Shown one piece after another: positions 8,366 to 17,325 of a DNA stretch of 64,000 nucleotides (positions within the stretch are counted from its first letter, which is position 1; the number at the start of each line of letters is the position of its first letter). The stretch is from Micropruina glycogenica (GTDB taxonomy: Bacteria > Actinomycetota > Actinomycetes > Propionibacteriales > Propionibacteriaceae). The translations under genes were made by a program, and so were the position numbers. The notes beneath the pieces were generated by a model that searched no databases, had not been told where the DNA came from, and worked only from the letters and a program-made list of their open reading frames with translations. Location of the stretch: NCBI RefSeq assembly GCF_039524395.1, contig NZ_BAAAGO010000024.1; one strand, given 5' to 3'.

Positions 8366-8923
8366 ATGGGGCTTGAGGAGAAGATTCCGCAGGGCGTGCT
8401 GCTGACCACCGTCGAAGGCATCTTCGGCTGGATGCGGCAGGCGTCGTTCTGGCCGGCCACCTTCGGCCTGGCCTGCTGCGCCATCGAGATGATGACCTAC
8501 GGCGCGCCCCGCTTCGACGCCGGACGCTGGGGGCAAGAGGTCTTTCGCGCCTCGCCGCGGCAGGCCGACCTGATGATCATCTCGGGCCGGGTCAGCCAGA
8601 AGATGGCCCCCGTGCTGCGCCAGGTCTACGACCAGATGCCCGAACCCAAATGGGTGATGGCGATGGGGGTGTGCGCCAGCTCGGGCGGCATGTTCAACAA
8701 CTACGCGATCGTGCAGGGTGGCGACCACATCGTGCCGGTCGACATGTACGTGCCGGGCTGCCCGCCGCGCCCCGACATGCTCATCGACGCCATGTTCAAG
8801 CTGCGCAAAGAGATCGTCATGAAGCGGCCCATCGGCGCCCATGAACTGGCCGAGATCGAAGCGCAAGAGCAGGCCGCGCTCGAGGCCATGGCCACGCACG
8901 AGATGAAGGGCCTCATGCGATGA
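8366..8923 (+). CDS. nuoB: NADH-quinone oxidoreductase subunit B
   Basis: A 185-aa peripheral-arm subunit carrying cluster N2 next to the quinone site. The adjacent cysteines are in FGLACCAIEMM, and further ligands are in MGVCASSGGMFNN and VPGCPPRPDML. The ATG overlaps nothing upstream (27-base gap from nuoA) and its stop overlaps nuoC by ATGA. The charged C-terminal tail (ELAEIEAQEQAALEAMATHE) is as seen in actinobacterial homologues. Confidence 0.97.
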   Translation: MGLEEKIPQGVLLTTVEGIFGWMRQASFWPATFGLACCAIEMMTYGAPRFDAGRWGQEVFRASPRQADLMIISGRVSQKMAPVLRQVYDQMPEPKWVMAMGVCASSGGMFNNYAIVQGGDHIVPVDMYVPGCPPRPDMLIDAMFKLRKEIVMKRPIGAHELAEIEAQEQAALEAMATHEMKGLMR

Positions 8924-9714
8924 CCGACGACAAGCTGCCCGGCGAAGCGAAGACCGTCGACGAACCCGTCGAGGGTGCCGGTTCGGCGCCCAAGGCCGGC
9001 CTCGAGCGTGAGGACGCGCAGCCCGACGAGGCCACCGAGCTGTCTGAGGCCGTCGATCAGGCCGTCACCTACGCCGAGGGCCCGCACGCCATCGAGACGC
9101 GCACCGGCATGTGGTCCAGCGGCTCGGGCGACACCTCCGGCTACGGCCGCATCGTGCGCGTGGTCGAGATGCCCAGTCAGCCGCTGCCGTCCGACGGCTG
9201 GTACGCGGGCGTCACCGCGCGGCTGGACGAGCTGGTGCCCGACGCACTGGTCAGGGTCGTGTTCGACCGCGGCGAACTGACCTTCTACGTCGCCCGCGAG
9301 AAGCTCAGTCAGGTGATGGGCCAGCTTCGCGACGACGCGCACCTGCGGTTCGAGTTTCTGCCCAGCGTGTCGGGGGTCAACTACCCAACCGACGAGGGCG
9401 CCGAACTGCACGTGGTGTACCACCTGCAGTCGATGACCCACAATCGCCGGCTGCGGGTCGAGACCAGCTGCCCCGATGACGACCCGCACGTGCCCAGCGT
9501 GGTGGCCATCTACCCGGCCGCCGACTGGCACGAGCGCGAAACCTACGACATGTTCGGCATCGTGTTCGACGGCCACCCGCACCTGACCCGCATTCTGATG
9601 CCCGACGACTGGGTCGGCCACCCCCAGCGCAAGGACTACCCGCTCGGCGGCATTCCGGTGGAGTACAAGGGCGCCGTGGTGCCGCCGCCCGACCAGCGCA
9701 GGAGCTACAGATGA
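8920..9714 (+). CDS. nuoC: NADH-quinone oxidoreductase subunit C
   Basis: 264 aa. The first 70 residues are an acidic, low-complexity extension (DKLPGEAKTVDEPVEGAG), longer than in most NuoC. The conserved 30-kDa subunit body follows, with VVAIYPAADWHERETYDMFGI and the C-terminal HLTRILMPDDWVGHPQRKDYPL. It starts at an ATGA overlap with nuoB. Its stop overlaps the ATG of the first mini-ORF in the 53-bp repeat array. NuoC binds NuoD and helps hold NuoB. Confidence 0.96.
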   Translation: MTDDKLPGEAKTVDEPVEGAGSAPKAGLEREDAQPDEATELSEAVDQAVTYAEGPHAIETRTGMWSSGSGDTSGYGRIVRVVEMPSQPLPSDGWYAGVTARLDELVPDALVRVVFDRGELTFYVAREKLSQVMGQLRDDAHLRFEFLPSVSGVNYPTDEGAELHVVYHLQSMTHNRRLRVETSCPDDDPHVPSVVAIYPAADWHERETYDMFGIVFDGHPHLTRILMPDDWVGHPQRKDYPLGGIPVEYKGAVVPPPDQRRSYR

Positions 9715-10032
9715 ATCAGTGTGAGCGAAGCGAACTCCAGCCGCACCGGCAAGGTGGGTACCGATGAGAGTGTGTGAGCGAAGCGAACTCCAGCCGCACC
9801 GGCGAGGTGGGTACCGATGAGAGTGTGTGAGCGAAGCGAACTCCAGCCGCACCGGCGAGGTGGGTACCGATGAGATTGTGTGAGCGAAGCGAACTCCAGC
9901 CGCACCGGCGAGGTGGGTACCGATGAGATTGTGTGAGCGAAGCGAACTCCAGCCGCACCGGCGAGGTGGGTACCGATGAGATTGTGTGAGCGAAGCGAAC
10001 TCCAGCCGCACCGGCGAGGTGGGTACCGATGA
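9711..10032 (+). repeat. Six 53-bp tandem repeats forming a chain of coupled 18-codon mini-ORFs between nuoC and nuoD
   Basis: Six units begin with GTGAGCGAAG at 9721, 9774, 9827, 9880, 9933 and 9986, an exact 53-base period. Each unit carries a Shine-Dalgarno-like GAGGTGGG (AAGGTGGG in the first) and then CGATGA. The reading frames are 9711-9767, 9764-9820, 9817-9873, 9870-9926, 9923-9979 and 9976-10032. The peptides are MNQCERSELQPHRQGGYR, then MRVCERSELQPHRRGGYR twice, then MRLCERSELQPHRRGGYR three times. Every stop overlaps the next ATG as ATGA. The first ATG overlaps the nuoC stop and the last stop overlaps the nuoD ATG. Whether the cationic, Cys-containing 18-mers accumulate is unknown; a role in carrying ribosomes from nuoC to nuoD is inference. 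Confidence 0.95.
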
Positions 10033-11384
10033 GCACCACCGACTTCTACGCCCAGCCCGGCGAAGAGACCGAGGGCACCGTCTACACGGCCATGGGCGGC
10101 GACTGGGCCGAGATCGCGGCCGAGCAGGCCGAGCGATCCGACGAGATCCTGGTGATCAACATGGGGCCCCAGCACCCGTCCACCCACGGCGTGCTGCGGC
10201 TGATCCTCGAATGCGACGGCGAAACCGTGCTCTCGATCCGCCCCGGCATCGGCTTTCTGCACACCGGCATCGAGAAGAACATGGAGTACCGCACCTGGAC
10301 GCAGGGCAGCACCTTCGTGACCCGCATGGACTACGTGGCGCCGCTGTTCAACGAGGCCGCCTACTGCCTGGCGGTCGAGCGACTGCTGGGCATCGAGAAC
10401 GACATTCCCGAGCGAGCCCAGGTGATCCGCGTGCTGATGATGGAGCTCAACCGCATCAGCTCGCACCTGGTTGCGATCGGCACCGGCGGCATGGAGATCG
10501 GTGCGCTGACGGTCATGACGATCGGTTTCCGTGAGCGCGAGATGATTCTCGACTTCTTGGAGGCCGTCACCGGCCTGCGCATGAACCACGCCTACATCAG
10601 GCCCGGTGGGGTGGCCAACGACCTGCCCGAAACCGGCATCGCGCAGTTGCGCGAACTGATCGCGTGGCTGCACAAGCACCTGCCCGAGTACGCGGCGTTC
10701 TGCAACGAGAACCCGATCTTCAAGATGCGCATGATGGGCATCGGCCATCAAGACCTGGCCGCCTGCATGGCGCTCGGCGTCACCGGCCCGGTGCTGCGCT
10801 CCACCGGCTACGACTGGGACCTGCGCAAGCAGCAGCCTTACTGCGGCTACGAGACCTACGAGTTCGACTCGGTCGCCTGGCAGCCCGACGACGGGTGGGC
10901 GTCCAGTGACAGCTACGCCCGGTTCCGCATCAGGCTCGAAGAGATGTGGCAGAGCCTGCGCATCGTCGAGCAGTGCGCAGACCGGCTCGAAAGCACCGCC
11001 GGCAAGCCCGTGATGGTGGCCGACCCCAAGATCGCTTGGCCCGCGCAGCTCGCGGTGGGCCCCGACGGCCAAGGCAACAGCCACGAGCACATCAAGCACA
11101 TCATGGGCGAGTCGATGGAGGCGCTGATCCATCACTTCAAGCTCGTCACCGAGGGCTTCCGGGTGCCGCCCGGCCAGGCCTACGTGCCCATCGAGTCGCC
11201 CAAGGGCGAGATCGCCTGCCACGTGGTGAGCGACGGCGGCACCAAGCCGTTCCGGGTGCACATGCGCGACCCCGGGTTCAACCATCTGCAGTCGGTGCCG
11301 ATCCAGTGCGAGGGCGGCTTGATCTCGGACGTCGTGGTCGCGGTCGGCTCACTCGATCCGGTTATGGGAGGTGTCGACCGATGA
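10029..11384 (+). CDS. nuoD: NADH-quinone oxidoreductase subunit D
   Basis: The 451-aa 49-kDa-type subunit that forms the quinone pocket with NuoB. Conserved stretches are NMGPQHPSTHGVLRLILECDG, GFLHTGIEKNMEY, MDYVAPLFNEAAYCLAVERL, RPGGVANDLPE and the C-terminal HMRDPGFNHLQSVPIQCEG. It starts at the ATG that ends the 53-bp repeat array, with GAGGTGGG as its Shine-Dalgarno, so its translation is probably coupled to the upstream mini-ORF. Its stop overlaps another mini-ORF leading to nuoE. Confidence 0.97.
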   Translation: MSTTDFYAQPGEETEGTVYTAMGGDWAEIAAEQAERSDEILVINMGPQHPSTHGVLRLILECDGETVLSIRPGIGFLHTGIEKNMEYRTWTQGSTFVTRMDYVAPLFNEAAYCLAVERLLGIENDIPERAQVIRVLMMELNRISSHLVAIGTGGMEIGALTVMTIGFREREMILDFLEAVTGLRMNHAYIRPGGVANDLPETGIAQLRELIAWLHKHLPEYAAFCNENPIFKMRMMGIGHQDLAACMALGVTGPVLRSTGYDWDLRKQQPYCGYETYEFDSVAWQPDDGWASSDSYARFRIRLEEMWQSLRIVEQCADRLESTAGKPVMVADPKIAWPAQLAVGPDGQGNSHEHIKHIMGESMEALIHHFKLVTEGFRVPPGQAYVPIESPKGEIACHVVSDGGTKPFRVHMRDPGFNHLQSVPIQCEGGLISDVVVAVGSLDPVMGGVDR

Positions 11385-11482
11385 GCATCTCCACCCTCGC
11401 CATCTCGGCCCCAACCGTCCTCCCGGCGAACGCCGGGATCTCGAGCGCCATCACCACGACGTCCGTTGGGAGGAAAGTGTGA
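11381..11482 (+). CDS. 33-codon mini-ORF bridging nuoD and nuoE, built over a palindromic repeat
   Basis: Reads MSISTLAISAPTVLPANAGI then SSAITTTSVGRKV. The ATG overlaps the nuoD stop (ATGA) and its TGA overlaps the nuoE GTG (GTGA), so it links both genes without a gap. Its middle is the dispersed palindrome CCCGGCGAACGCCGGG (11422-11437), also seen at 26538-26557 and 31427-31446 and translated here as LPANAGI. It probably arose by insertion of that repeat into a former nuoD-nuoE overlap. A peptide function is not suggested by the sequence. Confidence 0.7.
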   Translation: MSISTLAISAPTVLPANAGISSAITTTSVGRKV

Positions 11483-12240
11483 GCGACCACGAGTTCCAGT
11501 CCTGGTTCCCCGAGTCGGGGTCGATCGATTACGACGACACCCAGACCAACATCACCGAGGCCACGCTCGACGAGATGCGCTCGATCGCGGCCCGCTACCC
11601 GCAGGCGCGCTCGGCGCTGCTGCCCATGCTGCACCTGGTGCAGAGCGTCGACGGCCGCATCAGCCCCGCCGGCGTCGAGGCGTGCGCGCAGATTCTCGAC
11701 ATCACCACGGCGCAGGTCTCGGGTGTGGCGACCTTCTACACCATGTACCGCCGCCGGCCCGGTGGACGGCACCACGTGGGCGTCTGCACCACCGCCCTCT
11801 GCGCGGTGATGGGCGGTGACGCCCTGCTCGACCAGGTCTGCGACCGGCTGGGCATTCACGAGGGTGAGACCACTGCCGACGGCGCGATCTCGCTCGAACG
11901 CATCGAGTGCAACGCCGCCTGCGACTTCGCGCCGGTGCTGATGGTCAACTGGGAGTTCTTCGACAACATGAACCCCGAGAAGGTGGACGACCTGCTGGCC
12001 GCGCTGTCTTCGGGCGAGACCGTCAAGTCGCCGCGCGGCGCCACGCTCACCTCGTGGATGGAGGCCGAGCGGGTGCTGGCCGGTTTTCCCGACGGACGGG
12101 CCGACGAGGGTCCGACCGCCGGCGAGGCGTCCCTGCTGGGCGTGAACGTGGCCCGCGAGAACGGCTGGCGCGCCCCCGACGCACCCCCGCCCATTCCGGC
12201 CTCCGACGAGGCCGCGAGCGCCGAAGGAGGGCAGAAGTGA
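11479..12240 (+). CDS. nuoE: NADH-quinone oxidoreductase subunit E
   Basis: 253 aa, the 24-kDa-type subunit with the [2Fe-2S] cluster N1a. Ligand motifs are GVCTTALCAVMGG and ECNAACDFAPVLMVNWEFF. About 50 residues longer than E. coli NuoE because of a Pro/Ala-rich C terminus (APDAPPPIPASDEAASAEGG), common in actinobacteria. The GTG start is preceded by GGGAGGA (11468-11474); an in-frame ATG upstream at 11371 would overlap nuoD by 14 bases and add repeat-coded residues. Confidence 0.95.
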   Translation: MSDHEFQSWFPESGSIDYDDTQTNITEATLDEMRSIAARYPQARSALLPMLHLVQSVDGRISPAGVEACAQILDITTAQVSGVATFYTMYRRRPGGRHHVGVCTTALCAVMGGDALLDQVCDRLGIHEGETTADGAISLERIECNAACDFAPVLMVNWEFFDNMNPEKVDDLLAALSSGETVKSPRGATLTSWMEAERVLAGFPDGRADEGPTAGEASLLGVNVARENGWRAPDAPPPIPASDEAASAEGGQK

Positions 12241-13553
12241 CCGACGAACTCACCCCGGTGCTCACCGCCAACTGGGCCGACGAACGGGCCTGGAAGCTCA
12301 CCAACTACGAACGTCGAGGTGGCTACCAGGCCCTGCGCAAGGCGCTCAGCACCACCCCCGCCGACGTGATGGAGCTGGTCAAGGACTCCGGACTGCGCGG
12401 CCGCGGGGGCGCCGGCTTTCCCACCGGCATGAAGTGGTCGTTCGTGCCGAAAGACAACCCCAACCCCAAGTACCTGGTCGTGAACGCCGACGAGTCCGAG
12501 CCGGGAACCTGCAAGGACATGCCGCTGATGATGGCCAGCCCGCACACGCTGGTCGAGGGTGTGATCATCGCCTCGTACGCGATCGGCTGCCGTTACGCGT
12601 TCATCTACTGCCGCGGTGAGGTGCTGCACATCATTCGCCGGCTGCAGCAGGCCGTGCGTGAGGCGTACTCGGCGGGCTATGCCGGCAAGAACATTCTGGG
12701 CAGCGGCTACGACGTCGAGGTGGTCGTGCACGCCGGTGCGGGCGCCTACATCTGCGGTGAAGAGACCGCACTGCTCGACTCGCTCGAGGGCCGCCGCGGC
12801 CAGCCCCGGCTGCGGCCGCCGTTCCCAGCCGTTGCCGGCCTGTACGCCTCGCCGACGGTGGTCAACAACGTCGAGACGATCGCGTCGGTGCCGTCCATCA
12901 TCGACCGGGGGGCCGCCTGGTTCGCCTCGATGGGTACCGAGAAGTCCAAGGGCATGACCATCTACTCGCTGTCGGGTCACGTCAAACGGCCCGGCCAGTT
13001 CGAGGCGCCGCTCGGCGTCACCCTGCGGCAGTTGCTGGAACTGTCCGGCGGCATGCGCGAGGGCCACGAGCTCAAGTTCTGGACGCCCGGTGGCAGCTCC
13101 ACACCGATCCTGACCGCCGAACACCTCGACCTGCCGCTGGACTACGAGGGCATGGCGGCGGCCGGCACCATGCTCGGCACCAAGGCGCTGCAGTGCTTCG
13201 ACGAGACCACCTCGGTGGTGCGCACCACACTGCGCTGGATCGAGTTCTACAAGCACGAGTCCTGCGGCAAGTGCACCCCGTGCCGCGAGGGCAACTGGTG
13301 GCTGGTGCAGTTGTTGAAGAAGTTCGAGGCGGGCCAGGCCCAGCAGGGCGACGTCGAGAAGCTGCTCGACATCGCCGACGACATCGGCGGCCGTTCGTTC
13401 TGCGCCCTGGCCGACGGAGCGGTGGCTTGCCTGACCAGCGCGATCAAGCACTTCAGGGACGAGTTCGAGCAGGGCATGCACATTCCCGCGTGGGAGTTGT
13501 TCCCCTACGAACGCAGCGCGCTGTTCGCCGTACGGGAAGGGGCGCACGCATGA
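12237..13553 (+). CDS. nuoF: NADH-quinone oxidoreductase subunit F
   Basis: 438-aa NADH-binding subunit with FMN and [4Fe-4S] N3. The glycine-rich NADH site is GLRGRGGAGFPTGMKWSFVP, the FMN region VVNADESEPGTCKDMPLM and GAGAYICGEETALLDSLEG, and the cluster ligands ESCGKCTPCREG plus a Cys in RSFCALADGAV. It starts at a GTG overlapping the nuoE stop, with AAGGAGGG upstream. The stop overlaps nuoG by ATGA. Confidence 0.97.
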   Translation: MTDELTPVLTANWADERAWKLTNYERRGGYQALRKALSTTPADVMELVKDSGLRGRGGAGFPTGMKWSFVPKDNPNPKYLVVNADESEPGTCKDMPLMMASPHTLVEGVIIASYAIGCRYAFIYCRGEVLHIIRRLQQAVREAYSAGYAGKNILGSGYDVEVVVHAGAGAYICGEETALLDSLEGRRGQPRLRPPFPAVAGLYASPTVVNNVETIASVPSIIDRGAAWFASMGTEKSKGMTIYSLSGHVKRPGQFEAPLGVTLRQLLELSGGMREGHELKFWTPGGSSTPILTAEHLDLPLDYEGMAAAGTMLGTKALQCFDETTSVVRTTLRWIEFYKHESCGKCTPCREGNWWLVQLLKKFEAGQAQQGDVEKLLDIADDIGGRSFCALADGAVACLTSAIKHFRDEFEQGMHIPAWELFPYERSALFAVREGAHA

Positions 13554-15991
13554 CCGTCACCGCCAAACCGGGCGAGGTCGTCGCCAGCGACCTGATCACC
13601 GTCTTCATCGACGGCACCGAGGTGCAGGTGCCCAAGGGCACGCTGGCGATCCGGGCCGCCGAGATGATCGGCGTCGCCATTCCGCGGTTCTGCGACCACC
13701 CGCTGCTCGACCCGGTGGGTGCCTGCCGGCAGTGCCTGGTCGAGGTGCCCGACATGGGCAACGGCCGCGGCATGCCCAAGCCCCAGGCGTCGTGCACCCT
13801 CGAATGCGCGCCCGGCATGAAGATCCTGACCCAAGAGACCTCGGCGGTGGCCGCGAAGGCCCAGAAGGGCATGATCGAGTTTCTGCTGCTCAACCATCCG
13901 CTCGACTGCCCGATCTGCGACAAGGGCGGCGAATGCCCGCTGCAGAACCAGGCCATGGCCAACGGTGCCGGCGAGAGCCGCTACGAGGGCGTGAAGCGCA
14001 CGTTCCCCAAGCCGGTCAGCATCTCGGCGTTGGTGTTGCTCGACCGAGAGCGGTGCATTCTGTGCGCCCGTTGCACCCGGTTCTCGGAGCAGATCTCGGG
14101 CGACCCGTTCATCACCCTGGTCGAGCGCGGCGCGCTGCAGCAGGTGGGCTTTTACGAAGACCACCCCTACGACTCGTACTTTTCGGGCAACGTCATTCAG
14201 ATCTGCCCGGTGGGTGCGCTGACCAGCGTGTCGTACCGGTTTCAGAGCAGGCCGTTCGACCTGGTCAGCACTCCGGTCACCTGCGAGCACTGCGCCGGCG
14301 GCTGCCAGTTGCGCAGCGACCACCGGCACTTTCAGGTCAAGCGCCGGCTGGCCGGCGACGCCCCGTTGGTCAACGAGGAGTGGAACTGCGATAAGGGCCG
14401 GTTCGCGTTCAAGTCGGGCCGCGGGCCCGACCGGCTCACCCGGCCGCTGGTGCGCGACAACGGGGTGCTGCGGGTGGCGTCGTGGCCCGAGGCCATCGAC
14501 GCCGCGGTGGCGGGCCTGCGCCGGGCCGGCTCGCGGGTCGGCGTGCTGACCGGCGGACGGCTCACCGTCGAAGACGCCTACGGGTACAGCAAGTTCGCGC
14601 GAGCGGTGCTGGGCACCAACAACATCGACTTCCGCTCGCGCCCGGCCTCGGCCGAAGAGGCCGTCTTCCTGGCCAACCGGGTGGCCGGCACAGAGCTCGA
14701 CGAAGACCGGCTGAGCTACACCGCACTGCAGCAGGCCAAGCAGGTCGTGCTGGTGGCCTTCGAACCCGAGGAAGAGGCCGCGATGGTCTTCCTCCGGCTG
14801 CGCAAGGCGGTGCGCAAGAACGGCCTCAAGGTCGTGACCGTTGCGCCGTTCGCGTCCAACGGGTCGGTGAAGCTGAACGCCGAACTGGTCGCCACCGTGC
14901 CGGGTGCCGAGGCCGAAGCCTTGAACGGCATCACCGCGGACGCCGACACCATCGTGCTGATCGGTGATCGCGCCGCCGTGGTGCCCGGGCTGCTGAACGC
15001 CGCCGCCGACTTCGCCGACCGAACCGGCGCCCGACTGGGCTGGGTGCCCCGCCGCGCCGGCGACCGCGGCGCGGTCGAGACCGGCTGCCTGCCCAACCTG
15101 CTGCCCGGCGGCCGTCCGACCGGTGACGTGCTCGCCAGGGTCGACGTGCAGGCAGCGTGGGGCGTCGACAGCCTGCCCGGCACCCCGGGCCTCGACGCCG
15201 ACGAGCAACTGGCCGCCGCCCGCGAGGGGGGCTTCGCCCTGCTGGTCGGTGGCCTGGAGCCGTCGGACTTCACGCAGGCGAACGAGGTGCGCGAGGGGCT
15301 TGAGAACGCGAGCTTCGTCGTGAGCCTCGAACAGCGGTTGTCTGAGGTCACCGAGCGCGCCGACGTGGTGTTTCCGATCGCGCTGATCGAAGAACGGCCG
15401 GGTCACTTCTTGAACTGGGAGAGCCGTCGCGGCCGGGTGAACACGGTGATCAAGCAGGCCAACCAGCCGATGACCGACCTGCGGGTGCTCGCCGCGCTGG
15501 CCGACGCCCTGGGTCGTCCGCTGGGTGTGCGCACCGCACGCCAGGCGCTGGCCGAGTTCGACGAGTTGGGGGCCTGGGACGGTGCCCGCGCCCCGCTGAG
15601 CCGCGGCCGAGGTGTGGCCGCCGATCACGCCGACGGCGAGGTGGCGTTGGCCACCTGGCGCGAACTGCTCGACGGTTCGCGGGCCCTCGACTACGAGCCG
15701 GCCCTGCTCGAGACGGCCAAGCCCGTGGTGGCCAGGGTTGCACCCGAGACCGCCGAGCAGTTCGGCCTGACCGCCGCCGTCACCGTCAGCGGCAACGGCG
15801 GCTGGCTCACCCTGCCGCTCGACATCGTGCCGGGCATGGCGCCCGACACGGTCTGGGTGCCCACCCACGCCCCCGACACGCCGCTGTCTGAGCTGGGCCT
15901 GGTGCACGGCGATCCGGTGACCATCGGTTCGCCCGCCGCGGCGCTCGAGCGCGGCGAAGGTTTCGACCAAGGTGAAGGGGGCGTGGCATGA
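13550..15991 (+). CDS. nuoG: NADH-quinone oxidoreductase subunit G
   Basis: 813-aa iron-sulfur subunit. Ligands in order: [2Fe-2S] in FCDHPLLDPVGACRQCLVEV and ASCTLEC, His/Cys cluster in HPLDCPICDKGGECPLQNQ, [4Fe-4S] in RCILCARCTRFSEQISG with a later CPVGAL, and the extra N7-type set CEHCAGGCQL. The C-terminal half is the inactive molybdopterin-oxidoreductase-like domain (RPLVRDNGVLRVASWPEAID onward). The ATG overlaps the nuoF stop. Confidence 0.96.
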   Translation: MTVTAKPGEVVASDLITVFIDGTEVQVPKGTLAIRAAEMIGVAIPRFCDHPLLDPVGACRQCLVEVPDMGNGRGMPKPQASCTLECAPGMKILTQETSAVAAKAQKGMIEFLLLNHPLDCPICDKGGECPLQNQAMANGAGESRYEGVKRTFPKPVSISALVLLDRERCILCARCTRFSEQISGDPFITLVERGALQQVGFYEDHPYDSYFSGNVIQICPVGALTSVSYRFQSRPFDLVSTPVTCEHCAGGCQLRSDHRHFQVKRRLAGDAPLVNEEWNCDKGRFAFKSGRGPDRLTRPLVRDNGVLRVASWPEAIDAAVAGLRRAGSRVGVLTGGRLTVEDAYGYSKFARAVLGTNNIDFRSRPASAEEAVFLANRVAGTELDEDRLSYTALQQAKQVVLVAFEPEEEAAMVFLRLRKAVRKNGLKVVTVAPFASNGSVKLNAELVATVPGAEAEALNGITADADTIVLIGDRAAVVPGLLNAAADFADRTGARLGWVPRRAGDRGAVETGCLPNLLPGGRPTGDVLARVDVQAAWGVDSLPGTPGLDADEQLAAAREGGFALLVGGLEPSDFTQANEVREGLENASFVVSLEQRLSEVTERADVVFPIALIEERPGHFLNWESRRGRVNTVIKQANQPMTDLRVLAALADALGRPLGVRTARQALAEFDELGAWDGARAPLSRGRGVAADHADGEVALATWRELLDGSRALDYEPALLETAKPVVARVAPETAEQFGLTAAVTVSGNGGWLTLPLDIVPGMAPDTVWVPTHAPDTPLSELGLVHGDPVTIGSPAAALERGEGFDQGEGGVA

Positions 15992-17325
15992 TCCCGCTCG
16001 ATCTCAGCCTGTTCGGCACCGACCCGTGGTGGCTGGTGGTCATCAAGGTGCTGGTGCTGTTCGTCGTGCTGCTGGTCTGGACGATCTTCAACGTCTGGTA
16101 CGAGCGGCGGTTGGTCGGCAAAATGCAGCATCGGCTCGGGCCGATCATGAACGGCCCTTTCGGGCTCGGCCAGGCACTCGCCGACGGTGCGAAGCTGCTG
16201 GTGAAAGAGGACTTCCGGCCCGCCTCGGCAGACCGGATCCTGTTCACCGTTGCCCCGCTGATCGCCGGAACGGCCGCCTTCACCGCCTGGTCGGTCATTC
16301 CGTTCGGCGGTGAGGTCGAGATCTTCGGCGTGAAGACCCGGTTGCAGCTCACCGACCTGCCGATCTCGGTACTGGTGATTCTGGCCGTGGCGTCGGTGGG
16401 CATCTACGGCTTCGTGCTGGCCGGCTGGTCGTCCAACTCGCCGTACTCGCTGCTCGGCGCGCTGCGGTCGTCGGCGCAGATGATCAGCTACGAGCTCAGC
16501 ATGGGGCTGGCCCTGGTGGCGGTGTTTCTGTACAGCCGGTCGATGTCGACGTCCGAGATCGTCGAGGCGCAGGGGCAGCCGTTCGTGCTCGACCTGCAGC
16601 TGGGCGGCTTCCGGATTCACTGGGACTGGGGCATGCAGAGCTGGTACTTCCTGCTGCTGCTGCCGTCCTTCGTGATCTACGTGATCTCAATGGTGGGTGA
16701 GACCAACCGGGCACCCTTCGACCTGCCCGAGTGCGAGTCGGAGTTGGTGTCGGGCTACCTCACCGAGTACTCGGGCTTCCGCTACGCGACCTACTTTCTG
16801 GCCGAGTACATCAACATGGCCACGGTCTCGGCTGTCGCCACCACGCTGTTCCTGGGCGGCTACCACGCGCCGTGGCCGATCAACGCGCTGATTCCGGCGG
16901 TGGATCAGGGCTGGTGGGGGCCGCTCTGGTTCATGCTCAAGGTGCAGTTGCTGATCTCGCTGTTCGTGTGGCTGCGCGGCACCCTGCCGCGATTCCGCTA
17001 CGACCAGTTCATGACCCTGGGCTGGAAGTGGCTGATTCCGATCTCGCTGGTCTGGGTGATGGTGATCGCCACGTTCCGCATCGCCCGCAACCTGGCCTGG
17101 TTCAGCAACCCCCTGGTGATGGGCGGCACGGTCGTCGTGATCCTGGCCCTGTTCGCCATCTGGTGGCTGCTCGACCGCGAACCCGAACCACCCGAACCAG
17201 AAGCAGAGACCACCTTCGACGCCTTCGCCGGCGGCTACCCCGTGCCACCCATGCCGGGCCAGAAGCTGCCCGAACTGGCAGATGTGGTGCCTTCGAAGCT
17301 CGACGCCGAAAGGACGGACGCCTGA
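15988..17325 (+). CDS. nuoH: NADH-quinone oxidoreductase subunit H
   Basis: 445-aa membrane subunit at the junction to the peripheral arm. Typical motifs are YERRLVGKMQHRLGP, GWSSNSPYSLLGALRSSAQM, ETNRAPFDLPECESELVSGY and WLRGTLPRFRYDQFM. The C terminus extends about 60 residues past the last helix as an acidic, Pro-rich tail (DREPEPPEPEAETTFDAF), typical of actinobacteria. Starts at an ATGA overlap with nuoG. Confidence 0.97.
   Translation: MIPLDLSLFGTDPWWLVVIKVLVLFVVLLVWTIFNVWYERRLVGKMQHRLGPIMNGPFGLGQALADGAKLLVKEDFRPASADRILFTVAPLIAGTAAFTAWSVIPFGGEVEIFGVKTRLQLTDLPISVLVILAVASVGIYGFVLAGWSSNSPYSLLGALRSSAQMISYELSMGLALVAVFLYSRSMSTSEIVEAQGQPFVLDLQLGGFRIHWDWGMQSWYFLLLLPSFVIYVISMVGETNRAPFDLPECESELVSGYLTEYSGFRYATYFLAEYINMATVSAVATTLFLGGYHAPWPINALIPAVDQGWWGPLWFMLKVQLLISLFVWLRGTLPRFRYDQFMTLGWKWLIPISLVWVMVIATFRIARNLAWFSNPLVMGGTVVVILALFAIWWLLDREPEPPEPEAETTFDAFAGGYPVPPMPGQKLPELADVVPSKLDAERTDA

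Noticed and set aside
9711..10032. CRISPR array
   Set aside because: The six units are contiguous 53-bp tandem copies without unique spacers, and no cas genes are near.
9705..11285. Long open minus-strand frames across nuoD with repeated GVRFAHTISSVPTSPVRLEF-like units
   Set aside because: They are the antisense of the 53-bp repeats and nuoD. The plus-strand frames carry conserved complex I motifs, and the repeated minus-strand peptide is just the repeat read backwards.
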